NCBI GenBank assembly: GCA_016716185.1
Contig: JADJWV010000002.1
Coordinates: forward strand, 1,960,501-2,024,500
Direction of reading: 5' to 3'
Length of the DNA stretch: 64,000 bases
Source: Saprospiraceae bacterium
GTDB lineage: Bacteria; Bacteroidota; Bacteroidia; Chitinophagales; Saprospiraceae
Shown here: piece by piece, positions 26,012-34,601 of the stretch
Numbering within the stretch: the stretch's first letter is position 1
Layout: the number at the start of each line of letters is the position of its first letter
Made by a program: the position numbers and the translations under genes
The notes under the pieces: model-generated
Databases searched by the model: none
What the model was told of the DNA's origin: nothing
The model's input: only the letters and a program-made list of their open reading frames with translations

Positions 26012-26755
26012 TCAGCTTCCCAAACGCCAGGAAAGCAAAATGGAAGTAGCGACTGCAGCGTTTAATGATTCTGCAGTGGATTGAGCTGCTTTGGGAATGC
26101 CAATTTTGTGACTGCAGTAAGCAAGTATATCATCGCTCAGTCCGTGTGCTTCACTTCCAATACACAATATCCGAACCTCTTCCCGATTGCAATGGGAATA
26201 AGGAAGACCCGCCATGGTAGCTGCATAAAAAGAATTCTTCGGATGCAACAAAGAAAATTCACGCCACGGAATGACCTCAAGCTCAACGCGCATTATACTG
26301 GCCATGCTGGCTTGCACAACTTTGCTATTGAACGCATCTACACATTCCGGGCTGCAATAAATTTTTTTAAGTCCAAACCAATCCGCTGTACGGATAATAG
26401 TTCCCATATTTCCCGGATCGGATATGTTTTCTAAATATAATTTAAAATCATCGCCGTTATTATTATAAAACACAGGCATTTTAAATACTCCCAAAACAGA
26501 ATTCGCAGTTTTAAGTGAAGTCATGGATTTGAACTCTGAATCATCGATTATTTCACATCGTCCTGCAAGGGATTTGTCAAACGAAAATTCATTGGCTATG
26601 GAATTTCCCAGAACCAACAAGGAACAAAAGCTACCAGGTTCATTCAACAATTCAGAAACAAGTTTTCTGCCTTCGGCAACAAACACTCCGGAATCCATTC
26701 TTTCCGCTTTATGCTGCAGTGATTTTATCCACAATTTTTCTGATTTTGTTAGCAT
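26012..26755 (-). CDS. TrmH/SpoU-family RNA 2'-O-methyltransferase
   Basis: 247 residues from the ATG at 26755; a longer non-ATG frame up to 26833 would run into the divergent gene. The N-terminal substrate-binding domain (SEKLWIKSLQHKAERMDSG...VAEGRKLVSELL) is followed by the SPOUT knot: motif 1 NISDPGNMGTIIRTADWFG (catalytic Arg), motif 2 LCIGSEAHGLSDDIL, motif 3 IPKAAQSTAESLNAAVATSILL. It would 2'-O-methylate a ribose in rRNA or tRNA; the exact target cannot be told. It is divergent from the TamL-type gene with only 13 bp between start codons, so the two promoters must overlap coding sequence. Confidence 0.92.
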   Translation of the reverse strand: MLTKSEKLWIKSLQHKAERMDSGVFVAEGRKLVSELLNEPGSFCSLLVLGNSIANEFSFDKSLAGRCEIIDDSEFKSMTSLKTANSVLGVFKMPVFYNNNGDDFKLYLENISDPGNMGTIIRTADWFGLKKIYCSPECVDAFNSKVVQASMASIMRVELEVIPWREFSLLHPKNSFYAATMAGLPYSHCNREEVRILCIGSEAHGLSDDILAYCSHKIGIPKAAQSTAESLNAAVATSILLSWRLGS

Positions 26756-26768
26756 CTTTGTCGATCCT

Positions 26769-29126
26769 ATGGCTCTCCGCAAAATTAGTATTTTCCTGTT
26801 GCTGTGCGCGGGTTTGTTTTCCTGCAATACCACTCGCTATCTCAGCCCTGACCAGGCCCTTCTCAAACAAAATAAAATTAAAATCATCAGCACAAGCTCA
26901 GAGGAAGCGAATTTCAGATTAAAAGACCAGCTTCTTCCTCTTCAAAAACAAAAACCAAATAAAAATTTTTTACTGGTTTTCCCCAGAGAATGGTTTTATT
27001 TCAAAGCTAAATCCAGAACAAACAAAGATTCATGGATCACCAAGACTCTTGAAAAAAATGGAGAACCTCCAAGTTTATTGGATACTACGGCCTGTGAAGC
27101 GACCCGAAAAAATTTCACGAATTATTTATACAATCTCGGATACTTCAATGCCGAGGCTGATTACAGCATAAAAATCAAACATAAAAAAGCAAAGGTTACA
27201 TACACCTTAAAAACGGGACCCAGGTATTACATCAATGAGATTGTTTATACAGCTGAAGACAGCATTATCGCACAGCTGTTAAATAATAATTCTGAATCAT
27301 CCATACTTTCACCCGGCACCCCGCTCGACTACAATCTATTCCAACAGGAGAAAGCCCGGTTGAGTGAATTGTTATACAATAATGGCTACATTGAATTCAG
27401 TCCGATTTATATCGATCCGTTGCTGGCTGACACTATACATCTTAAAGCCAACTTAAATCTGCATGTCAGAAACCCAGGCGAACAGGAACGGCATACGAAG
27501 TTCCATATACTTTCGGTTAAAGTAAATTCTAATTATAAGCCATCTGACCGGAATGCACAATTCTCAAGTTATGAGTTTGACTCACTTCAATTTTTGGCTG
27601 TTGAACAAAATCCATATATTTTACCATCTTTACTTGCTGATAAAATAGAAATCAGGCCAGGTCAAATTGCCTATAAAAATCTTGTCGATGAAAGTTATTC
27701 CAATCTATACAAATTAGGAACTTATAGATTCATCAACATTGAAGGTAAAATTGACAGTCTGCTAAATGACGGAATTCATTACAACATTTTATTGAGTCCG
27801 AATCAAGAATGGATTTTTGATTCAGGTATAGATCTTAATTACACCTCCATACGGCAGGCGAGAAAAACTTTGTTTGGAGTCTCCGGATTCGTTCACCTGA
27901 AAAATAGAAATTTATTTAAAAGAGCCGCCAGCTTGTCAACTAAACTCGAGATTGGCACTGAACTGGACTTACTGCAACTCAGCGATTTTAATTCATTGAA
28001 TGTAAGGTACAGCAACGAACTGTCTCTTGCCTCGTTTTACGACGTCACGCGAAGTTGGTCATTGTTTAAATTTGTTTCAAAACCTTTTTCAAACATCACA
28101 GGAACGCCCGACTCGAGGACCAACATCAAGATAGGAATCGACTATGAAAATTTGGTTTCTCTGTATAAATATACGGCCTTCAACACCGGTATCGATTACG
28201 ATTGGCAACTCAAAAGGAGGAAAAGATTTACATTGAAAACTTTAGGGTTTTCACTTTACCTGCCTACCACTACGGCATCTTTCGATGAGCTCTTGGCGAA
28301 CAACAAATTTTTAAAAGAGAGTTTCACCAACAGCCGTTTATTCAGTTCGTTTTTCCTTGACAATATTACATTTTATTACCAAAGCCAAATTATATCCAAC
28401 AAACAACATTCTGTGATTGCTTCACTCAATGTGTCAGGTCTGGAGGTAAGTGCAATAAACAGTTTGTACAACGGGATCACCAACAAAAAAACCAACTTTG
28501 CATTGGGAGAATTTGAATTTTCAAAATTTATCAAAACAGATATTGATTATCGCTATTATATCAATTTTTCAGATAAAAGCAAGCTGGCCTTAAGGTTTGC
28601 CACGGGTGTTATTTTTCCATTTGGAAACAGCACCAGCGTTCCATACATCAAACAATTCTTCGTAGGAGGTCCACAAAGTTTGCGGGCCTGGAATCTGCGC
28701 GAGATCGGGCCCGGTTCTTTAAACCTCGCTGATTCCGTCCAAAGCGAAAATCCAACATACTTCTCTGCCGGAGATTTTAAGCTTGAAGGAAATATCGAAT
28801 ACCGCTTCGATATGTTTTGGAGATTTAAAGGTGCCTTATTTTTGGATGCAGGCAATATTTGGTATTTACCAAAATCAGGAAGCGATGATCAGAAAAGCGG
28901 ATTTCTCACTTCAGACTTCGCAAAAGAAATTGCACTGGGAACAGGTATTGGCCTGCGGCTCGACCTTACTTATTTTTTGTTTCGGGTCGATGTGGGTTTT
29001 AAGCTTAAAAATGCTTATCCAGATCAAAATGGAAGATACTGGATTTACAATGCAGACAAAACTGTCAGTTTAGGAAATCTTTTCGAGAACTCAACGATTC
29101 ACCTTGCTTTGGATTATCCCTTCTAG
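26769..29126 (+). CDS. TamL-type BamA/TamA family outer-membrane lipoprotein
   Basis: 785 residues from the ATG at 26769; the open frame upstream overlaps the TrmH gene and is not coding. The lipobox LFSC follows IFLLLCAG, so the N-terminus is lipidated. POTRA-like alpha/beta modules occupy roughly residues 30-330, followed by a C-terminal Omp85 beta-barrel (about 400-785). The substrate-loop region reads FFVGGPQSLRAWNLREIGPGS, equivalent to the conserved GGxxSxRG loop-6 motif but with Ala for Gly (RAW). The chain ends in an aromatic (DYPF), typical of outer-membrane barrels. Lipidated TamA-like proteins (TamL) are known in Bacteroidota; the partner TamB is not in this window. Its stop overlaps that of nth by 4 nt. 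Confidence 0.88.
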   Translation: MALRKISIFLLLCAGLFSCNTTRYLSPDQALLKQNKIKIISTSSEEANFRLKDQLLPLQKQKPNKNFLLVFPREWFYFKAKSRTNKDSWITKTLEKNGEPPSLLDTTACEATRKNFTNYLYNLGYFNAEADYSIKIKHKKAKVTYTLKTGPRYYINEIVYTAEDSIIAQLLNNNSESSILSPGTPLDYNLFQQEKARLSELLYNNGYIEFSPIYIDPLLADTIHLKANLNLHVRNPGEQERHTKFHILSVKVNSNYKPSDRNAQFSSYEFDSLQFLAVEQNPYILPSLLADKIEIRPGQIAYKNLVDESYSNLYKLGTYRFINIEGKIDSLLNDGIHYNILLSPNQEWIFDSGIDLNYTSIRQARKTLFGVSGFVHLKNRNLFKRAASLSTKLEIGTELDLLQLSDFNSLNVRYSNELSLASFYDVTRSWSLFKFVSKPFSNITGTPDSRTNIKIGIDYENLVSLYKYTAFNTGIDYDWQLKRRKRFTLKTLGFSLYLPTTTASFDELLANNKFLKESFTNSRLFSSFFLDNITFYYQSQIISNKQHSVIASLNVSGLEVSAINSLYNGITNKKTNFALGEFEFSKFIKTDIDYRYYINFSDKSKLALRFATGVIFPFGNSTSVPYIKQFFVGGPQSLRAWNLREIGPGSLNLADSVQSENPTYFSAGDFKLEGNIEYRFDMFWRFKGALFLDAGNIWYLPKSGSDDQKSGFLTSDFAKEIALGTGIGLRLDLTYFLFRVDVGFKLKNAYPDQNGRYWIYNADKTVSLGNLFENSTIHLALDYPF

Positions 29127-29755
29127 CCATTTTTATGGCTGACCAGATGATTGCAGATGATACACTTCTTAATATCGTGAGCTCTTGCAGGACAATATTG
29201 CCTCCCGTAATATATGATTTTCAGATGCAGTGAATTCCAAAGGTTTTCCGGAAAAAGTTTTTTCAAATCTTTTTCGGTTTTTACAACATTCGTACCATCT
29301 GACAATTTCCATCTCGCTGCAAGCCGGTGAATATGTGTATCCACCGGAAACGCCGGTTGTCCGAAAGCCTGACTTACAACCACAGAAGCTGTTTTATGTC
29401 CAACACCGGGTAAAGCCTCGAGTTCATTCAGCGTATCCGGAACCTTACCGTTATATTGTTCTTGTAATATTTGTGAAAGTGCATAAATGGCTGCTGATTT
29501 TTTCTCCGACAATCCACAGGGTTTTATCACCTCTTGGATTTTTTCCTTTCCTAAATTTACCATGGCAGCGGGAGTTTTGGCCAAAGCAAACAACTTTGGA
29601 GTAATTTGATTGACACGTGCATCGGTACATTGCGCAGAAAGCAAAACAGCAACCAGCAAAGTATATGCATCTTCGTGTTGCAATGGAATGTCCACCTCAG
29701 GATACAATCGGTTTAAGGTTTCTGTAATGTATTCAGCTTTTTGTTTTTTCGTCAT
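29123..29755 (-). CDS. nth: Endonuclease III (DNA glycosylase/AP lyase)
   Basis: Removes oxidised pyrimidines in base-excision repair. 210 residues, standard length. The helix-hairpin-helix is ALPGVGHKTASVVV with catalytic K121; the catalytic Asp is D139 in FPVDTHIHRLA. The usual [4Fe-4S] ligands (C-x6-C-x2-C-x5-C) are altered: only C188, C198 and C201 are present (C-x9-C-x2-C) and the fourth Cys is missing, so the cluster may be absent or differently built. It overlaps the upstream acyl-CoA reductase gene by 23 nt and the convergent TamL stop by 4 nt. Confidence 0.95.
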   Translation of the reverse strand: MTKKQKAEYITETLNRLYPEVDIPLQHEDAYTLLVAVLLSAQCTDARVNQITPKLFALAKTPAAMVNLGKEKIQEVIKPCGLSEKKSAAIYALSQILQEQYNGKVPDTLNELEALPGVGHKTASVVVSQAFGQPAFPVDTHIHRLAARWKLSDGTNVVKTEKDLKKLFPENLWNSLHLKIIYYGRQYCPARAHDIKKCIICNHLVSHKNG

Positions 29756-30776
29756 GATTCAATAAAAACAACATGGTATCTACATGATCCTGGTAGTCAG
29801 AAAGTCCCGGATTCTGGGCAACTCCAAATTTTATGGTTTCCAATTCTGGCAAACTATTTGCACAACAAACGCATTGAATTTTATTCAAATTCAATTGGAT
29901 TGATTCAACAACTTCAGATAAACTTTCATACTCTTCAAAGTACAAAGTAGAAATCGGCGGACTTATTCTTTTTTCAGCTTCCAGTAAAACAATTTCCGAT
30001 TCAAGAAAAGGAACTCTATTGATTAATTTAACAGCTTTTTGGTATTCAAGATTACGAACATAAGGAACTACATCTTTCAAATACAAAAATTTATCGTCCC
30101 AGTTGCGCAACAATCCTGTAAAATCGTAAGATTTCGGAATATAAAGTTTAGTTACGTTTCGACATCCCAAACCAAAGTAATGAAATACATCTTGTCCCAA
30201 TGCTTCCACCTCATTTGCATTTTCGTTTCCGCTCAGAACGGCAACACTGTTCCGATGTCCTCTGGTCAATGAAGGTTTGCCTTTGAGGTATGGCTGGAAA
30301 TGAGATAAAGCAAGCGAAGACCCCGTTATGATAAATTTATCGACACTTTGCAATTTTGATGTATACTGAATTTCCGGAAGCATACCATCATCGATATCCT
30401 GAAGTAATTTCAATGCTAATACTGGCAGGGCCTTGTCTTTATCTGAGAGCTTTAAATAAATCTTGTAATTACATACCAACGCACAGAACAGATCGTGAAA
30501 AGAAACGAAAGGAATATTGCCTGCTGCAACGATGCCTACACTTTTACCGTTTGGAACTTCAAAATCAGCGTACTTCTCCATCCATGAAAGCATTGCGGAT
30601 TCGTCGAGATAATTTCTGCAAATCGCCAGAATACTTCTCCTGATCTCATTTTCTGTAAACCATGGATTATCTGCACGTGCTTCTTCAAATATGCGATCAT
30701 GCCTTTCATCAAGAGATTCGAGTGCTTTTCTCCATTCCGAAAATAATTTTACCAGTTTTGAAATTCTCAATTTCAT
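29733..30776 (-). CDS. LuxC-like acyl-CoA reductase family protein
   Basis: 347 residues of the aldehyde-dehydrogenase-like LuxC family, which reduces fatty acyl thioesters to aldehydes with NADPH. The presumed catalytic Cys is C205 in FGLGCRNVTKLY. Other family stretches are VGIVAAGNIPFVSFHD (cofactor-binding region) and RGHRNSVAVLSG. Bacteroidota commonly carry such a stand-alone gene without luciferase genes; its physiological substrate is not known to me. It starts one base into the rluD stop (TAATG arrangement) and overlaps nth, so rluD, this gene and nth form one transcription unit. Confidence 0.85.
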   Translation of the reverse strand: MKLRISKLVKLFSEWRKALESLDERHDRIFEEARADNPWFTENEIRRSILAICRNYLDESAMLSWMEKYADFEVPNGKSVGIVAAGNIPFVSFHDLFCALVCNYKIYLKLSDKDKALPVLALKLLQDIDDGMLPEIQYTSKLQSVDKFIITGSSLALSHFQPYLKGKPSLTRGHRNSVAVLSGNENANEVEALGQDVFHYFGLGCRNVTKLYIPKSYDFTGLLRNWDDKFLYLKDVVPYVRNLEYQKAVKLINRVPFLESEIVLLEAEKRISPPISTLYFEEYESLSEVVESIQLNLNKIQCVCCANSLPELETIKFGVAQNPGLSDYQDHVDTMLFLLNHDEKTKS

Positions 30777-31819
30777 TACTCCTGTTCGTTTGGATCAACT
30801 TTACGGGTAAGTGTATAATTTTTCCATTTATGCAACAGAGCTTTGAAATCCTCAGGAAGTTCACATTCGAAGTACATCGATTTTTTTGTTTCTGGATGTA
30901 TAAATCCAAGAGATCTGGCATGCAACGCCAATCTTGGCAGGATTTCAAAACAATTCTCAACAAATTGCCGGTATTTGTTAAATATGGTTCCTTTGAGTAT
31001 CCGGTCTCCTCCGTACTTGTCGTCATTAAAAAGAGGATTTCCGATATATTTCATATGAACCCGGATCTGGTGTGTTCTTCCTGTTTCAAGTTTGCATTTT
31101 ACGAGGCTGGTGTAATAATAGGTTTCTACCAATTCATAATGGGTTACTGCATGTTTGCCTTCGAGTCCTTCAGGAAAAATGCATTGCCTTTTCCTTTGCC
31201 TGGGATCCCGACCTATGTTGGCTTCAATGGTCCCGGATGGCGGGTTCGGTTCGCCCCATACGAGAGCCAGGTATTCTCTTTCAATACTATGATCGAAAAA
31301 TTGTTTTGCCAAATGAGCATGGGCATATTCCGTTTTCGCGACTACGAGTAAACCGGATGTTTCCTTATCAATTCTATGAACAAGACCATAGCGGTTTTTG
31401 GCCATCAGCTCCTGTCCAGGTCCATAGAAATGATGGGCTAAAGCATTGACCAGAGTGCCGGATCTGATCCCCGCCGCCGGGTGAACAACCATACCCGAAA
31501 TTTTATTCACGACCAGCAAGGTTTCATCCTCGTAAACAATATTCAGAGGGATGGCTTCAGGTATAATATCGGTTGGTTCGTGAACCACGGGAATTTTAAG
31601 CTCAATTTGGTCTCCCCCACTAATTTTATAACTTACTTTAACTCCTTTGTTGTTGACTTGTATTAAACCTGCAAGAATTGCTGCCTGAATTCTGCTTCGC
31701 GAAACTTTTGGTATTCGGGAAGCAAGATATACATCTACCCGTTGACTGGATTGACCGGGATCAACAGAGATATCCATTATTTCCATCAGGTCCTCACCAG
31801 ACTCCTGAAAGTCCGTCAT
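30776..31819 (-). CDS. rluD: RluA-family 23S rRNA pseudouridine synthase (RluD-like)
   Basis: Isomerises uridines of 23S rRNA. 347 residues from the ATG at 31819; a TTG at 31840 is a longer alternative. An N-terminal S4 RNA-binding domain (QRVDVYLASRIPKVSRSRIQ) precedes the catalytic domain, where D151 in GLVHRIDKETSGLLV is the nucleophile. The motif KCKLETGRTHQIRVHMKYIG is the family C-terminal signature. Assignment to RluD rather than RluC rests on the S4 domain and length, so the position modified is not certain. First gene of the rluD/acyl-CoA reductase/nth unit. Confidence 0.9.
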   Translation of the reverse strand: MTDFQESGEDLMEIMDISVDPGQSSQRVDVYLASRIPKVSRSRIQAAILAGLIQVNNKGVKVSYKISGGDQIELKIPVVHEPTDIIPEAIPLNIVYEDETLLVVNKISGMVVHPAAGIRSGTLVNALAHHFYGPGQELMAKNRYGLVHRIDKETSGLLVVAKTEYAHAHLAKQFFDHSIEREYLALVWGEPNPPSGTIEANIGRDPRQRKRQCIFPEGLEGKHAVTHYELVETYYYTSLVKCKLETGRTHQIRVHMKYIGNPLFNDDKYGGDRILKGTIFNKYRQFVENCFEILPRLALHARSLGFIHPETKKSMYFECELPEDFKALLHKWKNYTLTRKVDPNEQE

Positions 31820-31827
31820 TTCTTCGC

Positions 31828-31835
31828 TACTTTTG
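31828..31835 (+). promoter_or_regulatory. Putative -7 element of the trans-sulfuration PLP gene
   Basis: TACTTTTG fits TAnnTTTG and lies 26 bp before the ATG at 31862, within the divergent spacer and just upstream of the rluD start. No -33 TTG at the expected distance. Confidence 0.38.
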
Positions 31836-31861
31836 CTCAAATTGTTTGCTAATTATTAATT

Positions 31862-33067
31862 ATGGAATCCAAATTCAATCATATAGAATCGCTCTGCGCT
31901 TCAGAGCCAAAGTTAACCAATTCCACACAAGCACATAAAAATCCAATAGTTGCGAGCTCTACATTCAAATTTAATACGATTGATGAAGGAGTTGAGATTT
32001 TTAAATCGCAACCAGGTCATCATGTTTATACGCGTTATGGCAATCCCGGAATAGAATCGGTAGCACAAAAAATTGCAGATCTCGAGTCCTTTGGGCTTGG
32101 ATTTTCATCGTTTGGCCTATTGACCAGCAGCGGAATGGCGGCATTATTTACTGCCATTTCAGCCAACTGCAAAGAAAACACATTACTTGTGTCGCAGGGC
32201 AATCTTTATGGTGGAACCACAGAATTACTTCAAAAGATCATCGCAGGTAAAGGGGTTAGTATTTGCCTTACAGACCTATCAGATTTAGCTGAAACGGAGA
32301 ATCTTTTCAAAACTAAATCTTACTCAAATGCTATTCTTCTTATAGAAACGCCGTCAAATCCTACATTGCAATGCCTCGACCTGGAAGCTTTGTGTGCACT
32401 TGCAAGGCAATATGGAGCCATGGTTGTTGTGGACAATACGTTTGCAACTCCCATCTTGCAGCAACCACTGGCTTTTGGTGCGGATATCGTAGTACACTCC
32501 ACAACGAAGTACATCCATGGGCATGGATTATCGACCGGTGGGGCCCTGGTCTTTCGGGACGAAAATCTGTTTAAGAAAGCCTGGGAAATCATGAAACTGG
32601 TGGGTTGCAATTGCAATCCGTACGATGCCTGGCTCATCAATACCGGAATGAAAACTTTGGCTCTCAGAATTAATCAACAAAGCAATAATGCACTTTTCCT
32701 TGCTGAACAATTGTCTGATCATCCTCAAATATCTTCAGTCAACTATCCCGGCTTAAAATCCCATCCAAGTAATAAGATCGCAAGCAAACAAATGCGTTCA
32801 TTTGGAGCAATGGTAAGTTTTTCCGTTGGAAAGACCCTATCGGATGCGAAGTCCTTTTGCAATCATCTCAAATACTGCAGTATCGCCCCATCATTAGGGG
32901 AAACAGACAGCATGATCTTACATCCTGCAACGATGTCGCACTTAAAAGTGGATTCTGAAACCAGAAAATATTATGGAATCACCGACAATTTAATCCGGCT
33001 TTCCGTTGGGCTTGAACACCCGCAAGATATATTAGACGACATCGATCAGGCATTAAAATTTATTTGA
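31862..33067 (+). CDS. Cys/Met-metabolism PLP enzyme (cystathionine gamma-synthase/lyase family)
   Basis: 401-residue fold-type I trans-sulfuration enzyme. K216 in HSTTKYIHGHG is the PLP lysine; YTRYGNPGIE (about 55-64) supplies the phosphate-binding Tyr and Arg from the neighbouring subunit; VVDNTFATPILQQPL and SLGETDSMILHPATMSH are family hallmarks. Candidates are methionine gamma-lyase, cystathionine gamma-lyase/synthase and O-acetylhomoserine sulfhydrylase; the sequence alone does not choose among them. No other sulfur-metabolism gene is adjacent. Its stop overlaps that of the convergent phosphoesterase gene by 8 nt. Confidence 0.92.
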   Translation: MESKFNHIESLCASEPKLTNSTQAHKNPIVASSTFKFNTIDEGVEIFKSQPGHHVYTRYGNPGIESVAQKIADLESFGLGFSSFGLLTSSGMAALFTAISANCKENTLLVSQGNLYGGTTELLQKIIAGKGVSICLTDLSDLAETENLFKTKSYSNAILLIETPSNPTLQCLDLEALCALARQYGAMVVVDNTFATPILQQPLAFGADIVVHSTTKYIHGHGLSTGGALVFRDENLFKKAWEIMKLVGCNCNPYDAWLINTGMKTLALRINQQSNNALFLAEQLSDHPQISSVNYPGLKSHPSNKIASKQMRSFGAMVSFSVGKTLSDAKSFCNHLKYCSIAPSLGETDSMILHPATMSHLKVDSETRKYYGITDNLIRLSVGLEHPQDILDDIDQALKFI

Positions 33068-33560
33068 CATGCCTGTTTGCAAATTCAATAACTTCTGCGT
33101 TACCCATAAATCCGCTTGAAATTTCAAAGCGCAGGATCGTACGAACCTGATGAAAACCTGAAATTCCAACTGCACCTGGATTCAAATACAGCAGGTTGTA
33201 TTTCGAATCAAAAGCGATTTTTAATATATGTGAATGCCCACAGACTAAAATATCCGGTTGATGTAAAGCAATCAAATCCCTGACCTGAGGTGTATACGAG
33301 CCGTATTTTCCTGCAATATGGATCATCAGTATTTTCTTATCCAAAATTTCAAAACTTAGGAATTCAGAAACCCGTTTTCTTATCTGATGCCCGTCGATAT
33401 TTCCAAAAACAATTCTGCATGGTTTAAATGCTTTCAAATCGTCGATCACCGTCTCATCTCCAATATCTCCGGCGTGCCAGATTTCATCGCAGTTTTCAAA
33501 GTATGAAAATACTTTTTGATCCAGATATCCATGCGTGTCAGATAAAATTCCAATCTTCAT
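33060..33560 (-). CDS. YfcE/MJ0936-type metallophosphoesterase
   Basis: 166-residue calcineurin-like phosphodiesterase. The five metal-binding blocks are present: GILSDTHGY, WHAGDIGD, VFGNIDG, MIHIAGKYG and VCGHSHI. Members hydrolyse phosphodiesters such as bis-p-nitrophenyl phosphate or cyclic nucleotides in vitro; the natural substrate is unknown. Cytoplasmic by lack of a signal. It overlaps the upstream oxidoreductase gene by 4 nt (ATGA), so the two are coupled. Confidence 0.92.
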   Translation of the reverse strand: MKIGILSDTHGYLDQKVFSYFENCDEIWHAGDIGDETVIDDLKAFKPCRIVFGNIDGHQIRKRVSEFLSFEILDKKILMIHIAGKYGSYTPQVRDLIALHQPDILVCGHSHILKIAFDSKYNLLYLNPGAVGISGFHQVRTILRFEISSGFMGNAEVIEFANRHVK

Positions 33561-34531
33561 TTTGCCTGGATCCGAAATACAATTTTGCCAAATTGCTGAC
33601 TTTGCTGCATTCTTTGAAATCCACGCTGCACATCTGTCAGATCAAAAACAGAATCAATAACAGGAACGAGCCTGAATTGGTTAACCAACTTTAAAAATTC
33701 CAGAAAATCATGTAAGGATCCCATCGTACTTCCAAATATAGAAATTTGCTTCCAAAATAATATTTGAGGACTCAGATTTTGAATTTTACCTCCAGTCCCA
33801 CCATAAAAACAGAATCGCCCACCGGGATTGATGAGTTTCATCATCTTTTCTACCTGATCGCCGGCATAACTGTCTATAATGATATCAAATCCCGAGGGAT
33901 TCATTTCTATCAATTTACCTGTCCAATCTGAATCTGTATAGAGCACTCCTCCGGCCGCGCCAAGTTGCCTGGCACTCTCCAGTTTCGCTTGGCTGGAACT
34001 GGTTACATACACTTCAAGTCCCAACAAATGAGCTATTTGCAAAACAAACAAGGCTACGCCGCCGCCAATACCAGTGACTAACAATCGTTCGCCTGGCTGC
34101 GGTGTACATCGGCTAACAAGAGCCCTGTAAGCAGTAACACCAGCCAACCCCAAAGCAGATGCCTGGACATCGTCTAAATGCTCCGGAGCGCCTGCTAAAT
34201 TTTCAACAGGTACATTGACCCATTCGGCCATACTGCCGTTATCAGGCAATCCCAAAATTTGAAAGGATTTCGATTGAAATTTTTCGTTAGTTCCCCAAAA
34301 TAAACCCGGATTGACGATCCATCGTTGCCCATTGAAATAACCACAGGCATCCGATCCCGGTATGATCGGGTACTTCAGTCCCGCATATTGCCCCTGCATG
34401 ATCCAAACATCGCGGTGGTTGAGAGAAGCATGAGAGACCTGCAATTTGTGGTAACCTGCTTTGTCATCGGGAATTGGCACTTCCAAATATTCCGGAAAAT
34501 ATCCTTTGTCTTTTATTTGAACTGCTTTCAT
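33557..34531 (-). CDS. Medium-chain dehydrogenase/reductase (quinone oxidoreductase-like)
   Basis: 324 residues. GroES-like N-domain (SLNHRDVWIMQGQYAGLKYPIIPGSDACGYF), then a Rossmann domain with VTGIGGGVALFVLQIAHLLG (NADPH binding). The Cys-rich structural-zinc lobe of alcohol dehydrogenases is absent, which fits the quinone-oxidoreductase/enoyl-reductase branch more than true Zn-alcohol dehydrogenases. Substrate unknown. It sits directly downstream of the terminator of the first giant surface-protein gene and is followed by the phosphoesterase gene with a 4-nt overlap. Confidence 0.88.
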   Translation of the reverse strand: MKAVQIKDKGYFPEYLEVPIPDDKAGYHKLQVSHASLNHRDVWIMQGQYAGLKYPIIPGSDACGYFNGQRWIVNPGLFWGTNEKFQSKSFQILGLPDNGSMAEWVNVPVENLAGAPEHLDDVQASALGLAGVTAYRALVSRCTPQPGERLLVTGIGGGVALFVLQIAHLLGLEVYVTSSSQAKLESARQLGAAGGVLYTDSDWTGKLIEMNPSGFDIIIDSYAGDQVEKMMKLINPGGRFCFYGGTGGKIQNLSPQILFWKQISIFGSTMGSLHDFLEFLKLVNQFRLVPVIDSVFDLTDVQRGFQRMQQSQQFGKIVFRIQAK

Positions 34532-34539
34532 CGCCTAAA

Positions 34540-34574
34540 AATAAAAAAAAGTGCCCTTACGAATAAGGACACTT
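34540..34574 (-). terminator. Rho-independent terminator after the 1429-residue surface-protein gene
   Basis: On the minus strand an 11-bp stem (34564-34574 with 34549-34559, one G-U pair) closes on a UUCG tetraloop and runs into a U-rich tract (34540-34550). It starts 28 bp after the stop at 34602. The stable UUCG loop makes this the best-formed terminator in the window. Confidence 0.85.
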
Positions 34575-34601
34575 TCCCTTCATAAACCGATATAAAAATT
34601 T

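Noticed and set aside
26523..26768. Longer N-terminus for the TamL-type protein
   Set aside because: It would be antisense to the TrmH gene and would remove the lipoprotein signal from the N-terminus.
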